Shown: positions 34,567-44,853, numbered from the stretch's first letter. The stretch: DNA of 64,000 nt from Sceloporus undulatus (GCF_019175285.1 NC_056522.1:68156089-68220088), one strand, 5' to 3'. The notes: generated from the letters alone by a model not told the origin. A program made the numbers and translations.

Positions 34567-34870
34567 GAACAAAACAGAGGCTTGTGGAACCCTGAAGTAC
34601 CACTACCATGGGACACAATCTTCAGCAAAATGGGTATTTTGAATCATAACAGAGCCATTGCTGGTAGAACACTCATCCCTATCTCAGATAATGACTCTGG
34701 AAGAATGTCATGATCGGTGGCATCAAAAGTCACCAAGGAGTCAGAGAGAATCAAGGAGCTTGGCTTTCTCCATATCCTCTCCTGGCGTTTGTCATTCACC
34801 AGGGTGACCAAAGCTGTTTTATTACTCAAATCAGTCTGGAAGTTTGACTCAAGTGGATCCAGAAAATTTC
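34567..34870 (-). mobile_element. Decayed L2/CR1-type LINE fragment
   Basis: The - strand reads TALVTLVNDKRQERIWRKPS then SLVTFDATDHDILPESLSEI. This parallels the L2 reverse transcriptase text TAMVALVDDLRLSIDRGSVS and ISAAFDTIDHGILLGRLAEV at 37545-39392. Diverged and inactive. Confidence 0.65.
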
Positions 34871-35706
34871 ATCCAAATATGATTGTCTGCATGATTATTA
34901 CTCACCCTAGAACCCCCTTCTGAAGGTCCAACCAATTCAAAGTACAAGAAATAATCAGGATGCAGAGGGGCCTTTTTATCATTTTTTTTCAGGACTGAAT
35001 GCACAACTGCTTCTTTCAGTTAATGGAAACTAACCCCCTTCTTGGAATGTAGCATTGATATGTTCCTGCCAGTGAACCCCATTCCTAGTCAATATAATGA
35101 TGCAGGAGAGGCTAAGACTGAACAAACCAGTGCCAGGTAGGTTATGCTTTTGCAAGTACTGCAACAACTGAAAGTCATCCAGTAAAAAGATCTGACTCAC
35201 AGTGCTCTGAATATATTCCCTATGAATATGTCTAAAGTGGCATCCATGCTGGTACAGATCTGAATGTTTTTACCCTCAAAAGCCATGGCAATCTTTTTTT
35301 TGTAATCTGATTGCTAAGTGGAATGGAGAAGATCATGCACCATATGTAAAAGCTCTACTTTGAATAGTTTCCAAACTTAAGGAAAGAGACCCTGAAGGTA
35401 CATATAACACTAACATCAGAGGGAAAGCTTTAAACTAGACTAAAAGCTGTTGCAGTTAGATGCAAACTAGACTAAGCTGCTGCAGACCTAGATGCAAGAA
35501 GAGGTTCAGTAAAGACGCTAGCAATCTTAAGGCTGTTCAGTGAGTTAATGCACACTGTTCGAACCAGAAAGATGTGATCTTACAGCTCATGTTCCTAGCC
35601 CAAACATTTCCTTATACTATTTGTACATTTAACTATTATTTTGCCTAATGTTTCTATTAGTGGCATGACCTACTACTGAGTGATCAGAACACCACAGTAG
35701 CAGGAA

Positions 35707-35765
35707 TTTATTTATTTATTTATTTATTTATTTCACTTATATCCTGCCTTTCTCCCAAAATAGGA
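35707..35765 (-). mobile_element. LINE 3' end with (TTTA)n
   Basis: (TTTA)n followed by CACTTATATCCTGCCTTTCT is the inverted 3' end of an L2-like element. Similar scraps occur at 22262-22330 and 2077-2135. Confidence 0.55.
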
Positions 35766-36748
35766 TGTTGTATTATAGCGTGTACATTTTTCTCTTGACC
35801 TGGCAATTGCATCTATGTAGAAGAAAGATGTCTATCAAACAGCATTTCCACAGCTATAATTCTAATTCTAAACTGATTTCAAATGTTTTGTAGGTTGATT
35901 TATTGCTGCCATCTGCTGGATGAAGAAATAAAATTATCTACTTGGTCAGCAAAGGGGGACCGGAAGCTTTGATCATTCAATTCTGTTGTAAGAGGCTATG
36001 GAAATGGTTAAGTATTCAGTAGAATGTTAGTTAAATACAGTCTATTAGTGTAAGTATTTGCAGAATATTACTGTCATTTCACTCTTCACATAACTGGCTG
36101 ATGGGAAACTTGTGGATCAGGAAACAACAGACAAGGGAGCAGCGGTGAAAGTGATGATGGCTGTCTCTGCAGGGAATGGCTACCTGATCCAATAGCTCCC
36201 ACTCCCTCCAGATGGTTTTGAAATGCAGGTTCTCACAGAGGCACTTTATTTGGACACCCATACACCCACAAAAAACAAAAACAAAAACATGGTTTCTGCT
36301 GTGTTTTCATAGGAAACAGCAAATTGCAATTCCAGAAGCCTTTTCTTTTAGACTTCTGAAAATAACACCAGTTAAAATGTCAAGGGAAGTAAGTGCATGA
36401 ACCCATTAGAATCAGACATAGGGCCACATATTAGAGATAAATGTTCACGTGCCACTCCTTACAAGCAATCATATCTTTAATGTCCAGATTCTGACTACAT
36501 GCATTTGATGAACTGGATAGGTTATGACTTAATGTCATAACAAGATCATGAAATCTTATAAAAATAATAATAATAAATAAAAATTTTATTTTTATCCCGC
36601 CCTTCCAGGGATCAGGGCGGCTAACAACAAGAATTAAAATACATACAGTACAAGAAAGATAAAAAACCCATAAAATACAATATACATAAAAAACCCCTAT
36701 AGCCCAACCTCATGGCCACGAAAAGAGGAGGGAGGCCCACAGGATATT

Positions 36749-37558
36749 TTATTCGGGGAATGCCTGCTGGAATAGGAAGGTTTTGAGGTCCTTCCTAAAT
36801 TGGGCCAGGGTGGTAGATGAGCGGAGCTCAATGGGCAGCTTATTCCAAAGGGCTGGGGCAGCTGTGGAAAAAGTCCTCCGTGAGGTGGAGGCTAATCTGG
36901 CCCCAGGCACCTTCAGTAGTTGCTGCCCAGACGTTCTGAGGGTGCGAGACGGAATGTACGGGGAGAGACGGTCCCTTAGGTATCCTGGGCCCAAGCCATT
37001 TAGGACTTTATAGGTAATAACCAACGCCTTATATTGAGCTCGGAAGCGGATGGGCAGCCAATGGAGGTCCCTAAGAACCGGTGTTATATGGCTGGTCCTG
37101 GGAGCACCAGTGACCAGCCGGGCCGCCATATTCTGCACCATTTGTAGCTTCCGAGTTTGGTATAAGGGTTGCCCCATGTAGAGTACATTGCAGAAATCCA
37201 ATCTCGAAGTTACCAGAGCATGTACAACAGTTTCTAGGTCCCTCTGGGCCAGATATGGGCGCAGCTGGCGGATCAGCCGAAGCTGATAACAGGTGCTCCT
37301 GACCGTCGCATTCACCTGAGCAAGCGACGAGTCAAGAAGCACCCCCAGACTGCGCACGGAGTCCTTCACAGGGAGCGTGACCCCGTTCAGGACAGGTGGA
37401 ACCACCGCCAGTCCTGGACCAGGAGAACCTATCACTAGTACCTCCGTTTTCTCTGGATTCAATTTGAGTCGGTTTTCCCTCATCCAGCCCATTACTGACT
37501 CTAGACAGGCCACGAGAGGAGAGACGCCATCCCCAGTCACTGCATCAGTCGGAGACAT
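36749..37558 (-). pseudogene. L2 reverse transcriptase C-terminal frame
   Basis: 269 codons from MSPTDAVTGDGVSPLVACLE to LKTFLFQQAFPE, containing ENRLKLNPEKTEVLVIG (RT motif D/E region) and LPIRFRAQYKALVITYKVL. It follows the YADD box in a shifted frame and so belongs to the same protein as 37545-39392. Confidence 0.9.
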
Positions 37559-39392
37559 AGAGAAAATGATTTAGGGTGTCATCAGCGTACTGATAACCCC
37601 GCGCCCCATGTCTCCGGATGATCTCTCCCAGCGGTTTCATGTAAATGTTAAATAGCATGGGAGACAGAATGGCCCCTTGAGGGACCCCAGTTTTAAGGGG
37701 CCTCTCGTCGGAGCACACGTCTCCCAGCTGCACCATCTGGGACCTCCCGGAGAGGTAGGAATGGAACCACTGGAGCGCAGTGCCCCCAATTCCCACCTCT
37801 GCCAGGCGTCCCAGAAGGATACCATGGTCTATGGTATCGAAAGCCGCTGAGATGTCCAAGAGCACCAGCAGGGACACGCTTCCCCTGTCGATGCTCAGAC
37901 GGAGATCATCGACCAAGGCGACCATGGCAGTCTCAACCCCGTAACCCGCCCGGAAGCCAGTTTGAAATGGGTCCAGATAATCCGTTTCATCCAAGACCGC
38001 CTGAAGCTGGATCGCAACCGCTCTCTCGATCACCTTTCCCAAAAATGGAAGCAGCGAGACTGGCCGATAATTATTATGAACCAGGGGGTCGAGGGAGGGC
38101 TTTTTTAGGATCGGTTTTACAATGGCCAATTTGAGATCCGATGGAAATTGCCCATCCCTCAAAGATGTATTGATTATCCGGCATAACAATGACGTTACCG
38201 CCGGTCCCCCCTGGGCCGCTAACCACGAGGGACAGGGATCAAGAGAGCAGGTCGTTTTCCGAACACTTCCGAGGATCTTGTCCACATCCTCAGTACTTAC
38301 CAACTCAAACTGATCCAGTTTAACATAGTCCACAGAGGCTCTGGACACTTCTACCCTAGGTTCTGCAGTAATGTCAGCGTTCAGATCTTTGCTTATACGA
38401 GAGGTTTTATCCGCGAAAAAGTCGTTAAACAAGTCACAGCAGGCCTTAGAAGGTTCAAGGATCTGGTTCAGAGCGGGAGGGAGCTGAGTTAGCTCCCTGA
38501 CCACCCTGAACAACTCTGCCGGACGCGACTCTGCGGACGCAATACGAGCACCATAGAACGAATTCTTTGTTGCTCGTATTGCCTCTCCGTAGTCCTCTAA
38601 CAGTTGGTCTAGGAGAGCCTTGTCGTGTAAGCAAAGGTGTTTCCGCCAACGGTACTCTATCCGTCGCAGAACCCGCTTCCTTGCCCGGAGATCTTCCGTG
38701 TACCAGGGCTTACGTTTGGAAGCGGGCCTGAGAGGGCGCTTGGGAGCGATCCTGTGTATAGCCCCGGAAAGACCGGTATTCCAGATACCGGTGAGGGCGT
38801 CAACAGAGTCGCCGTCATTTCCAACCGTGAGCCCCTCTAAGGCTTCCTGGAACCTCTCAGGTTCCATCAGCCTTCGAGGGTGGACCATCCTAACAGGTCC
38901 ACCACCCCTGGGGGGGATCTGGGTAGAAGCCTTGATTTTCGCCTCTACCAGGAAATGATCCGTCCATGACAGGGGGGAAATATTAGCTATTTCCACCCAC
39001 GGATTTTCCGCATCCGAACAGAAGACCATATCGAGAGTATTACCCGCACAATGCGTGGGACCCTGTATCAGCTGGGACAGGCCCATGGCCGCCATGGTCT
39101 CCATGAATTCCCGAGCCGCACCGGATGGAACATAGCTGGCCGTGAGGGAGATGTTGAAGTCACCCAGGACAAGAAGCCTGGGCGTCTCCAACATCAGCTC
39201 AGCGACCAGCTGTGTCAGCTCGTTAAGGGAGTCCGCTAATGCACGGGGTGGCCGATACACTAACAGAATCCCTAGACTGTCCCTGGCCTTTAGGGTCAGG
39301 TAAATACACTCGATGTAGGTAGTCTGTCGGATGTGGTTCCTGGTGAGGGATACGGTGTTCCTATGTACCAAGGCCACACACCCCCCGCCCAC
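37545..39392 (-). pseudogene. L2 endonuclease C-terminal half plus reverse transcriptase
   Basis: 615 codons open on the - strand. The N-terminal ~150 residues carry the endonuclease (RPPRALADSLNELTQLVAEL, GDFNIS, TDHFLVEAKI), a linker follows, and the RT core starts near residue 420 (LKLAIVKPILKK, NNYRPVSLLPFLGKVIERAV) up to YQYADDT, after which the frame shifts. The apparent start is not a genuine initiator: the true protein begins in the frame at 39747-39361. Confidence 0.9.
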
Positions 39393-39747
39393 CTAACCTA
39401 CGCTGGTCCTTCACCGAGTACCCAGCAGGCAGGGCCTGAGCCCACACAGCATCCCCTTCAGGCCCCAGCCAGGTCTCGGTAATGCAAGCCAGGTCACACT
39501 TCGAGTCCTCCAGTAGGTCCTGGAGGATGTGGGTCTTGTTATTAATCGACCTGGCATTGCACAGGAGCAGCGATAGGGTTTGTGGCACGGTTGGAATGAC
39601 CCTCAGGTCCTTCAGGTTGGGAGGGGGGCAGGAAGGTGAGATAGATATAACGCATCGATCACGCCTTCCCCTGGAACGCAAGCCCCTACTCCCACCGCCA
39701 TACCTCCCCCTGCCCCACACAACCTCAATAGGAGCTCCGCCCTCCAA
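39361..39747 (-). pseudogene. L2 endonuclease N-terminal frame
   Basis: Encodes SLLLCNARSINNKTHILQDL and CDLACITETWLGPEGDAVW, the first endonuclease motifs, then shifts frame near 39390 in a GGGCGGGGGG run. An ATG at about 39747 opens a 128-codon frame preceded by the GC-rich leader. Confidence 0.85.
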
Positions 39748-39914
39748 GATGTCATCCCCGGCCCAGGCATCCCCCGTATCCCTAACCTCCCCCCAACCCT
39801 CTATGGCAGCTAATGGAGCAGAGGGCAGCCACTACAGGCATCCTCATGCTCCCAGGCTAATCCAAGCCTCCCCCGCCCGATGGAAGCTGCGCAGCTGCGC
39901 AGTTACGCAACTGC

Positions 39915-40051
39915 GGTGTTCCCCAAGTCCGTGGGCGGCTCTCCCGGGGCGGTGCGCAGATGCGCACCTCCGAAACCCCGGGAGGAGGCCGCCCGGCAAA
40001 GGGGTGCAGTCCTGGCGTCGGCAGCAGCGGCAGCGGTGTCCCGGCGTGGAG
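39915..40051. repeat. 137-bp direct repeat in L2 5' region, copy A
   Basis: From GGTGTTCCCCAAGTCCGTGG to CCGGCGTGGAG, identical by eye to 40214-40350. The starts are 299 bp apart. Between the copies lie the GGGGTGTGTCGAGAGGG segment and the phrase TAACTGGCCGCTCAAAGCCA. Confidence 0.92.
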
Positions 40052-40213
40052 GCTGCAGGGGGTGTGTCGAGAGGGTCCGGTTCCCCAGCTTTTAACCCCG
40101 CCGCTCTCACCTGGCGGGGCTCCTCCCAACTTCCCCCCAGATAGTCCTTAAAGGGCTCTCACGCCAATAACTGGCCGCTCAAAGCCAAAGCCAGAAAAGT
40201 CCAGGTCCCAAGG

Positions 40214-40350
40214 GGTGTTCCCCAAGTCCGTGGGCGGCTCTCCCGGGGCGGTGCGCAGATGCGCACCTCCGAAACCCCGGGAGGAGGCCGCCCGGCAAAG
40301 GGGTGCAGTCCTGGCGTCGGCAGCAGCGGCAGCGGTGTCCCGGCGTGGAG
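40214..40350. repeat. 137-bp direct repeat in L2 5' region, copy B
   Basis: Exact second copy of 39915-40051. It forms the outer 5' boundary of the L2. Beyond it begins an older unassigned repeat (CTTTAAGATGCAACAAGACT). Confidence 0.92.
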
Positions 40351-40715
40351 TCTTTAAGATGCAACAAGACTCTTGTCTTGCTGCAACAGATTAACACAGA
40401 TAACCCTATGAAAAACAAGGGGCAGAATCCCATTGTGTACTTTCACTGCTGTGTTTGCCAGAATCAGTGATCAGAAACTCTCTTGCAGCCCAGGTGCACT
40501 GGAGAAACCTACTGCAGTTGTTTCTAAACTTAATCCAGTGTGAAGGCACACAGTACAGTTATCCAGAAAGAGATATAGAATCATAGAACATAGCTCAAGG
40601 GCCATCCAGTCCAAACCCTTGCCGTGAAGGAATACACCATCAAAGCACCTTCGACAGATGGCCATCCAGCCTTTGTTTAAAAACCTCCAAAGAAGGAGAC
40701 TCCACCACACTCACA

Positions 40716-41260
40716 GAAAGATCTTGTAACACCTTTGAGACTAACTGAAAGAAAGAAGTTGGCAGCATGAGCTTTCATAGATTTACATCTACACTTGTCC
40801 CTCCACATTCACTGTGAATGTGGAAAAACCGCAAATAACAAAAACACTATATTTTTGCCTGAGAGAACACCTCTCTAGGCATCTCTAGGTCCTCCAGTGC
40901 AACTCTGTGGTCAACATCTGCCAGACATTGTCCATAGAATTGTGCTGGAGGAGCTACAAATGCCTAGAGGAGTGTTCTCTCTAGGAATCTCTAAAGGTCC
41001 TTCAATGTGACGTTTGGTTAAAGTTGACCATAGAGTTGCACTGGAGGACCTAGATAGTCCCAGAAATAACATATTAATAAAGTCAATGAATAATGAAATC
41101 TGCAAAAGTCAAAGCTGCAAATGTGGAGGGATAAGTGTACTTCCTCAGATGAGGAAGTAGACTGAAGTCCACAAAAGCTCATGGTGCCAACCTCTTTCTT
41201 TCAGTGAGTATCAAACGTGCCACAAGATCTGTCTACAAACTGATTCTACAGATAATATGG
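40716..41260. mobile_element. Unclassified repeat, split by a mariner MITE
   Basis: AAAGATCTTGTAACACCTTT and TGAGCTTTCATAGATTT on the left are mirrored by TCCACAAAAGCTCATGG and ACGTGCCACAAGATCT on the right. This palindromic arrangement is interrupted at 40792-41137. Related scraps occur at 25673-25790 and 26284-26400. Confidence 0.55.
40792..41137. mobile_element. mariner-like MITE
   Basis: CACTTGTCCCTCCACATTC and its inverse ATGTGGAGGGATAAGTG, with TA on both sides (40790-40791, 41138-41139). The interior is shared with 5513-5881 (CCTCTCTAGGCATCTCTAGG). Confidence 0.88.
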
Positions 41261-41382
41261 CTATATTTTTTAATTTTACCCTCCCAGGGAGTGTGTTCCA
41301 CTGTCGAAGAGCAATTGTTGTCAGGAAGTTCTTTCTAATGTTGAGGTGCTATCTCTTTTCCTGTAGTTTGAATCCATTGTAT

Positions 41383-41434
41383 GTATTATAGTTTTTGCTG
41401 TAATCCGCCTTGATTCCTCTGGGAAAAGGCAGAA

Positions 41435-41477
<43 letters not shown>
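41383..41477 (+). mobile_element. L2-type LINE 3' end inside CR1
   Basis: TATAGTTTTTGCTGTAATCC, then GGGAAAAGGCAGAATA and a (TTA)n run. It is the tail of an L2-like element inserted in the CR1 fragment. Confidence 0.7.
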
Positions 41478-41720
41478 GCTCCAAGTTCTATACTCTGGAA
41501 CTGGAGAAAACAAACTTGTACTCCATCTTCAGTATGGCATCTTTTCAAATATGTCAGCAGGGCTATCATATCACCTCTTAACCTTCTCTTCTCCAGGCTA
41601 AACACACCCAACTCTTCGCACGGCACGGTTTCCAGATCTTTCACCATTTTGGTCCCCCTTCTTTGGACACACTCCAGCTTGACAACATCCTTTTTGAATT
41701 GTGGTGCCCACAACTATAAC

Positions 41721-43330
41721 CAGTCGCTGGAATCTAAAAACATCAACAATGTTACAGTGATATAGAAACATATGAGATATAGTGTGTAACCACCACACCG
41801 GAGGAATAACATATTTTATAAGAAGTGTGGTTCCTTAGCTTAGACTGAACTTTAGACAGATAGAAAAGATGCTAGAAATGTCCATCCTTCAATAATGTAC
41901 CAATCTCTTTCTGTACTGGAGCGTTAGTGTACCCAGTTGGCTGGCTTAGAAACCACATCTATTCAACTGAAATATCTTTTTCTTACCTATGTACCAGTAC
42001 CAGCCTTTGTACCAGTACTGCTGTATTTTACGATCCTCCTCTTCCTCAGCTAATCTAACATGAAACCAGATGCCGTAATAGATATTTTTCTTTACAGCTC
42101 TGTATTTTTGATAGTAGAATCATTTTATATATAATGCTAAACAACTTAAGCAAACAACAGAGAGTTTACAAAACTATTTTTCTCTTTACTGATTGAATTA
42201 TACAAGATCACCTCCCCCTTTTAAAACTGTATGCCACTAGTACATTTAACACCTATAGGACCACCACCACCATTACACCTGGTAACCCACAAAGCTGACA
42301 AGAAATTACACTGGCAGTCAGTCCATTGTTGCATTTTTAATGACTAAAAAATTAATCAGTGGGAATACTTGTGACACTTTTAGTGGTCCATCGCTGTCTT
42401 TCTCTAACCAATGTATGTACCAGTTCCAAGTCTAGCAGTCAAAATACAGAAAGCGAATTAAATCCCCGCGACTGTTGTCCAATGCAAATTATGTGCTCCC
42501 ATGTTAGCTTTTGCTTTGCCTCAACACTGTTTATTGGCAGATGCAAACAATAAGTAGTGAATTGGTCTGAATGTACAGAAAGAAAAAATAAAACTCTCTT
42601 GCATTCAGTGCAACTATGTTGCTGCTGGATTTTACTTAAAACAATGTGTGTTTTATATTTCAGAGAGAAGAACGTGACTTTTTATTGCATTTGTGTACTG
42701 TACTTAGATGTCTACAATGTACACACCATTAGGTGTGTACAATGTACACGTAATCAGATGTATACAATGTATTGTTGTTGTTGCATGCCAAGCAGTTTCT
42801 AACTTATGGAGACCTTAAGGTGAACCTATTCACAGGATATTCACCATCAGATGTATACAATGTAAAGATGTATACAATCGTCACCTATATATAATGTTAT
42901 CCAGAATTGCACATATGTGTATTAGCACGCACACACACACACAAATATAAATGAGAGAAAGTATTAGGATGAGAGGCAAATTAAATGCGTGTAATCTTGG
43001 GCAAGACACACTCTCTCAGCCTCAGGAGAAGGCCATGGCAAACCTCCTCTGAAGAAATCTTGCCAAGACAACCCTTCCCATAAGTCAGAAATGATGTCAA
43101 GGCACACCACCACCAGCACCACCACCACCACCACCACCACAACAACAACAACCTCATTGTCCCATGCTTTCCTAGCTTGAAAAAGGACTGAAAGTGGGGT
43201 GGCAGAACTTTCTTTTATGAGACTCATGTCTCAAAGAAAAAGGAGCAAAGACAAGATTGTTGTGCACTGCGTTGCTCCCAGGTGTAACACAAACGCGGTC
43301 CTTTCAAGGGCCCCTCCTTTGCTGTTTTTT
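41721..43330. other. Intergenic stretch upstream of B3GALNT2
   Basis: No gene is seen. It holds SINE pieces: a BovB-type tail on the - strand at 42768-42845 and a SINE body on the + strand at 42985-43106, followed by (CCA)n at 43107-43142. Near 42710-42890 the phrase GATGTATACAATGTA and variants recur five or six times, a degenerate local repeat. Confidence 0.6.
42985..43150 (+). mobile_element. BovB-tailed SINE fragment with (CCA)n tail
   Basis: TGTAATCTTGGGCAAGACAC, ACTCTCTCAGCCTCAGGAGA and AAATCTTGCCAAGACAACCC, then AAGTCAGAAATGATGTCAAG and a CACCACCACC expansion. The tRNA head is missing. Confidence 0.8.
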
Positions 43331-43334
43331 CAGG

Positions 43335-44052
43335 GTGACCAGTTATCCTCCATGTCCTACATTTCGGCCTTCTCTACAGGAGAAATTCCCAAATGTCCTC
43401 CATTTTGAGCATGACTAAGAAGTTTTATCACATGGGGGGAAATGTGAGGTTTAAACAGTGATTAACCTATGAAAATCATACAACTGACATTAAAATATGA
43501 TTAAAATGAGATTAATACATTATCCTGTGAATAACCAGGGAATCAATGGCAAAAAGTCATTCACGGAAAAAGTAAAAAGATTTGCTTCTGTTTCTTGCCT
43601 GGTTCTCATGGGATAATGGCGCTTTAATCACGTTTCATCTCAAAGTTGTGTGAAACCCTTTAGCGCAATTGCGAGATTATCATGGGCTAATCAGCCTTTA
43701 TGCTTCCAGTTCTCCCCCTGCAATAAACTCCTCAGGAGCCTGACATTTACATTTCTAGGAGTCTTTTGGGCTTTTATATGTTGCCATGTCCTCCGTTTCG
43801 CTTGAATGCCCTCCATTTTGAGCAGGACTGACAAGTCTACCATTTACATTTCTAACTTGTTCGTTTTTATGTGGCAAAAGTCCTCCATTTTCCTTGAAGG
43901 TCCTCCATTCTGAGCCATGACTGAGAAGCCCGACACTGACATTTCCATATGAATCCTTTTCACTTTTATGTGGCAAATGTCCTCCATTTTCCCCGGGAGG
44001 TCCTCCTTTTTGAGCAGGACCGAGAAGCCCTGCCATTTACATTGCTTGGTGT
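43335..44052. repeat. ~100-bp minisatellite upstream of B3GALNT2, interrupted
   Basis: Units begin GTCCTCCATTTT and include TTTGAGCAGGACTGAGAAG and CATTTACATTTCT. Clear units start at 43786, 43878 and 43977. A first unit is split into 43335-43422 and 43739-43785 by the insert at 43423-43738. The array ends about 400 bp before the start codon. A 93-codon - strand frame across it merely reflects the period. Confidence 0.8.
43423..43738. mobile_element. TIR element inserted in the minisatellite
   Basis: AGTTTTATCACATGGGGGGA at the left resembles the inverted right end AGTTTATTGCAGGGGGAGAA. Removing it restores a minisatellite unit (GACTAAGAAG joins CCTGACATTTAC). The superfamily is undetermined. 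Confidence 0.55.
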
Positions 44053-44059
44053 GTGTCTC

Positions 44060-44454
44060 TCTGTGTGTGGATTTTGTAGCTTTCCTTTCACAACCACCAA
44101 CCCTTTTTCATCCCACATTTTTGCAGTGCCTGGTGCCTCCTTTTTTGGGTCCAGAGACCCAGACCCTGTGGGCAGCCATCCCAGGGAGAGGAGGAGGAGG
44201 AGGAGGAGGAGGAGGGATGAAGGGGTGGGGAATTTGGGAGGGCCTTGGGATTGTGGGGCTTGTAGTCAGGAGGCCCAGCGTTGCGCACACGCTTCGGGGC
44301 GGGACTCTGTGCTTTGGGCTGGGCTGGCAAGGAGCAGCAGAGGACGGGGCTCTTGGGGGGGGGTCCTTAGGAGTGGGGCTGGGGCTGAGGGGGAGCAGGG
44401 TCCCTTCCTCTGCCTCTGAGGGGGCCTCCAAGGCGGGTCGGGGCCCGGCGGCCA
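44060..44454 (+). promoter_or_regulatory. B3GALNT2: B3GALNT2 promoter / 5' UTR, CpG-rich
   Basis: GC content rises sharply after about 44150. There is a (GGA)n run at 44187-44215, CpG-rich text around GCGCACACGCTTCGGGGCGG (a GC box, GGGGCGGG), and no TATA box before the ATG at 44455. The transcription start is not determinable by eye. Confidence 0.6.
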
Positions 44455-44554
44455 ATGCGCCACTGGCTGGTGCTGCTCTGCCCCTGCGCCCTCGGGGTGG
44501 CCCTGCACCTCTGGCTGCTCCTCCTCAGCTGCCCTGGCAAGAGACCCCCGGCAG
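44455..44554 (+). CDS. B3GALNT2: B3GALNT2 coding exon 1 (residues 1-33)
   Basis: Start of beta-1,3-N-acetylgalactosaminyltransferase 2, the GT31-family enzyme that adds beta-1,3-GalNAc to GlcNAc on O-mannosyl glycans of alpha-dystroglycan in the endoplasmic reticulum. The exon encodes [20 protein letters not shown] then LLLLSCPGKRPPA. This parallels the human start ([20 protein letters not shown]). Residues 4-24 form the hydrophobic signal anchor of a type II membrane protein. The donor is GGCAG|GTAAGG at 44554/44555, phase 1. After splicing the luminal linker is a few residues shorter than in human. This exon sits in the CpG-rich promoter with an hAT-like MITE only about 40 bp downstream. 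Confidence 0.96.
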
Positions 44555-44593
44555 GTAAGGGGCCTGGAGGGACCCAAGGGAAGGGGCTGCTGG

Positions 44594-44824
44594 GGCTGCT
44601 CCTGGACACACTGCAGGAAGAACCCGGTTTGGCCCCGCTTTCACCCTTTTTCTGGCTTAAGGCTATGGAATTCTGGGAGTTGGAGTTTGTTGTGGGCCCA
44701 GAGCGGAGCGGAGCTCCGCTCTGGGCCCACAACAAACTCCAACTCCCAGAATTCCATAGCAAAGAGCCAGGCAAAGAATTAAAGCGCTACCAAACCGGGT
44801 TATTCCTTCAGTGTGGATGCAGCC
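44594..44824. mobile_element. hAT-like palindromic MITE, near-perfect hairpin
   Basis: The left GGCTGCTCCTGGACACACTG then CAGGAAGAACCCGG mirrors the right end CCGGGTTATTCCTTCAGTGT then GGATGCAGCC. The core is an almost perfect inverted repeat of about 45 bp per arm, from CTATGGAATTCTGGGAGTTG to CAACTCCCAGAATTCCATAG, with GAGCGGAGCTCCGCTC at the tip. It starts 40 bp after the exon 1 donor. Confidence 0.85.
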
Positions 44825-44853
44825 TGCTACTTGAACAAAGGTCCTGTCTTATG

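Larger units (their letters stand above)
30255..36558. other. GNG4-B3GALNT2 intergenic stretch, left part
   Basis: No gene is recognised between the GNG4 3' end and the L2 at 36559. Mobile pieces are listed separately (31530, 32517, 33219, 34567, 35707). An A/T-rich segment near 32075-32210 resembles the 3' end of an old LINE. The remainder is unique-looking sequence, with one motif of note at 34305-34318. Confidence 0.6.
36559..40350 (-). mobile_element. L2-clade LINE, nearly full length
   Basis: A 3.8-kb element on the - strand. It has a GC-rich 5' untranslated part (about 40350-39750), then one polyprotein-like frame with an apurinic endonuclease start (SLLLCNARSINNKTHILQDL, ITETWL near 39590-39470), the endonuclease core LVLGDFNISL, and reverse transcriptase blocks LLVLLDISAAFDTIDHGILL (motif A), GVPQGAILSPMLFNIYM (motif B) and YQYADDT (catalytic, near 37590). 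A C-terminal part ends QQAFPE at 36749. Its 3' end is GCGGGATAAAAATAAAATTT plus a TTATTA tail. Two single frameshifts break the frame, near 39390 (G-rich run) and near 37575 (after YADDT); there are otherwise no stops. Length and preservation suggest recent activity. Confidence 0.9.
40578..41720 (-). mobile_element. CR1 LINE fragment with nested insertions
   Basis: CR1 3' text at 40578-40715 continues at 41283-41382 and 41478-41720 (GGCACGGTTTCCAGATCTTT, GTGGTGCCCACAAC). The first gap holds an older unclassified element (about 40716-41260), itself split by a mariner MITE. The second gap holds an L2 3' end with a (TTA)n tail. Confidence 0.85.

Noticed and set aside
43107-43142. CRISPR-like or coding (CCA)n repeat
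   Set aside because: A simple trinucleotide expansion in a SINE tail.
43755-44036. A - strand frame with a repeating peptide (NGGLLPHKNE-type units)
   Set aside because: The peptide repeat mirrors the DNA minisatellite whose period happens to keep frame; no sign of selection or family.
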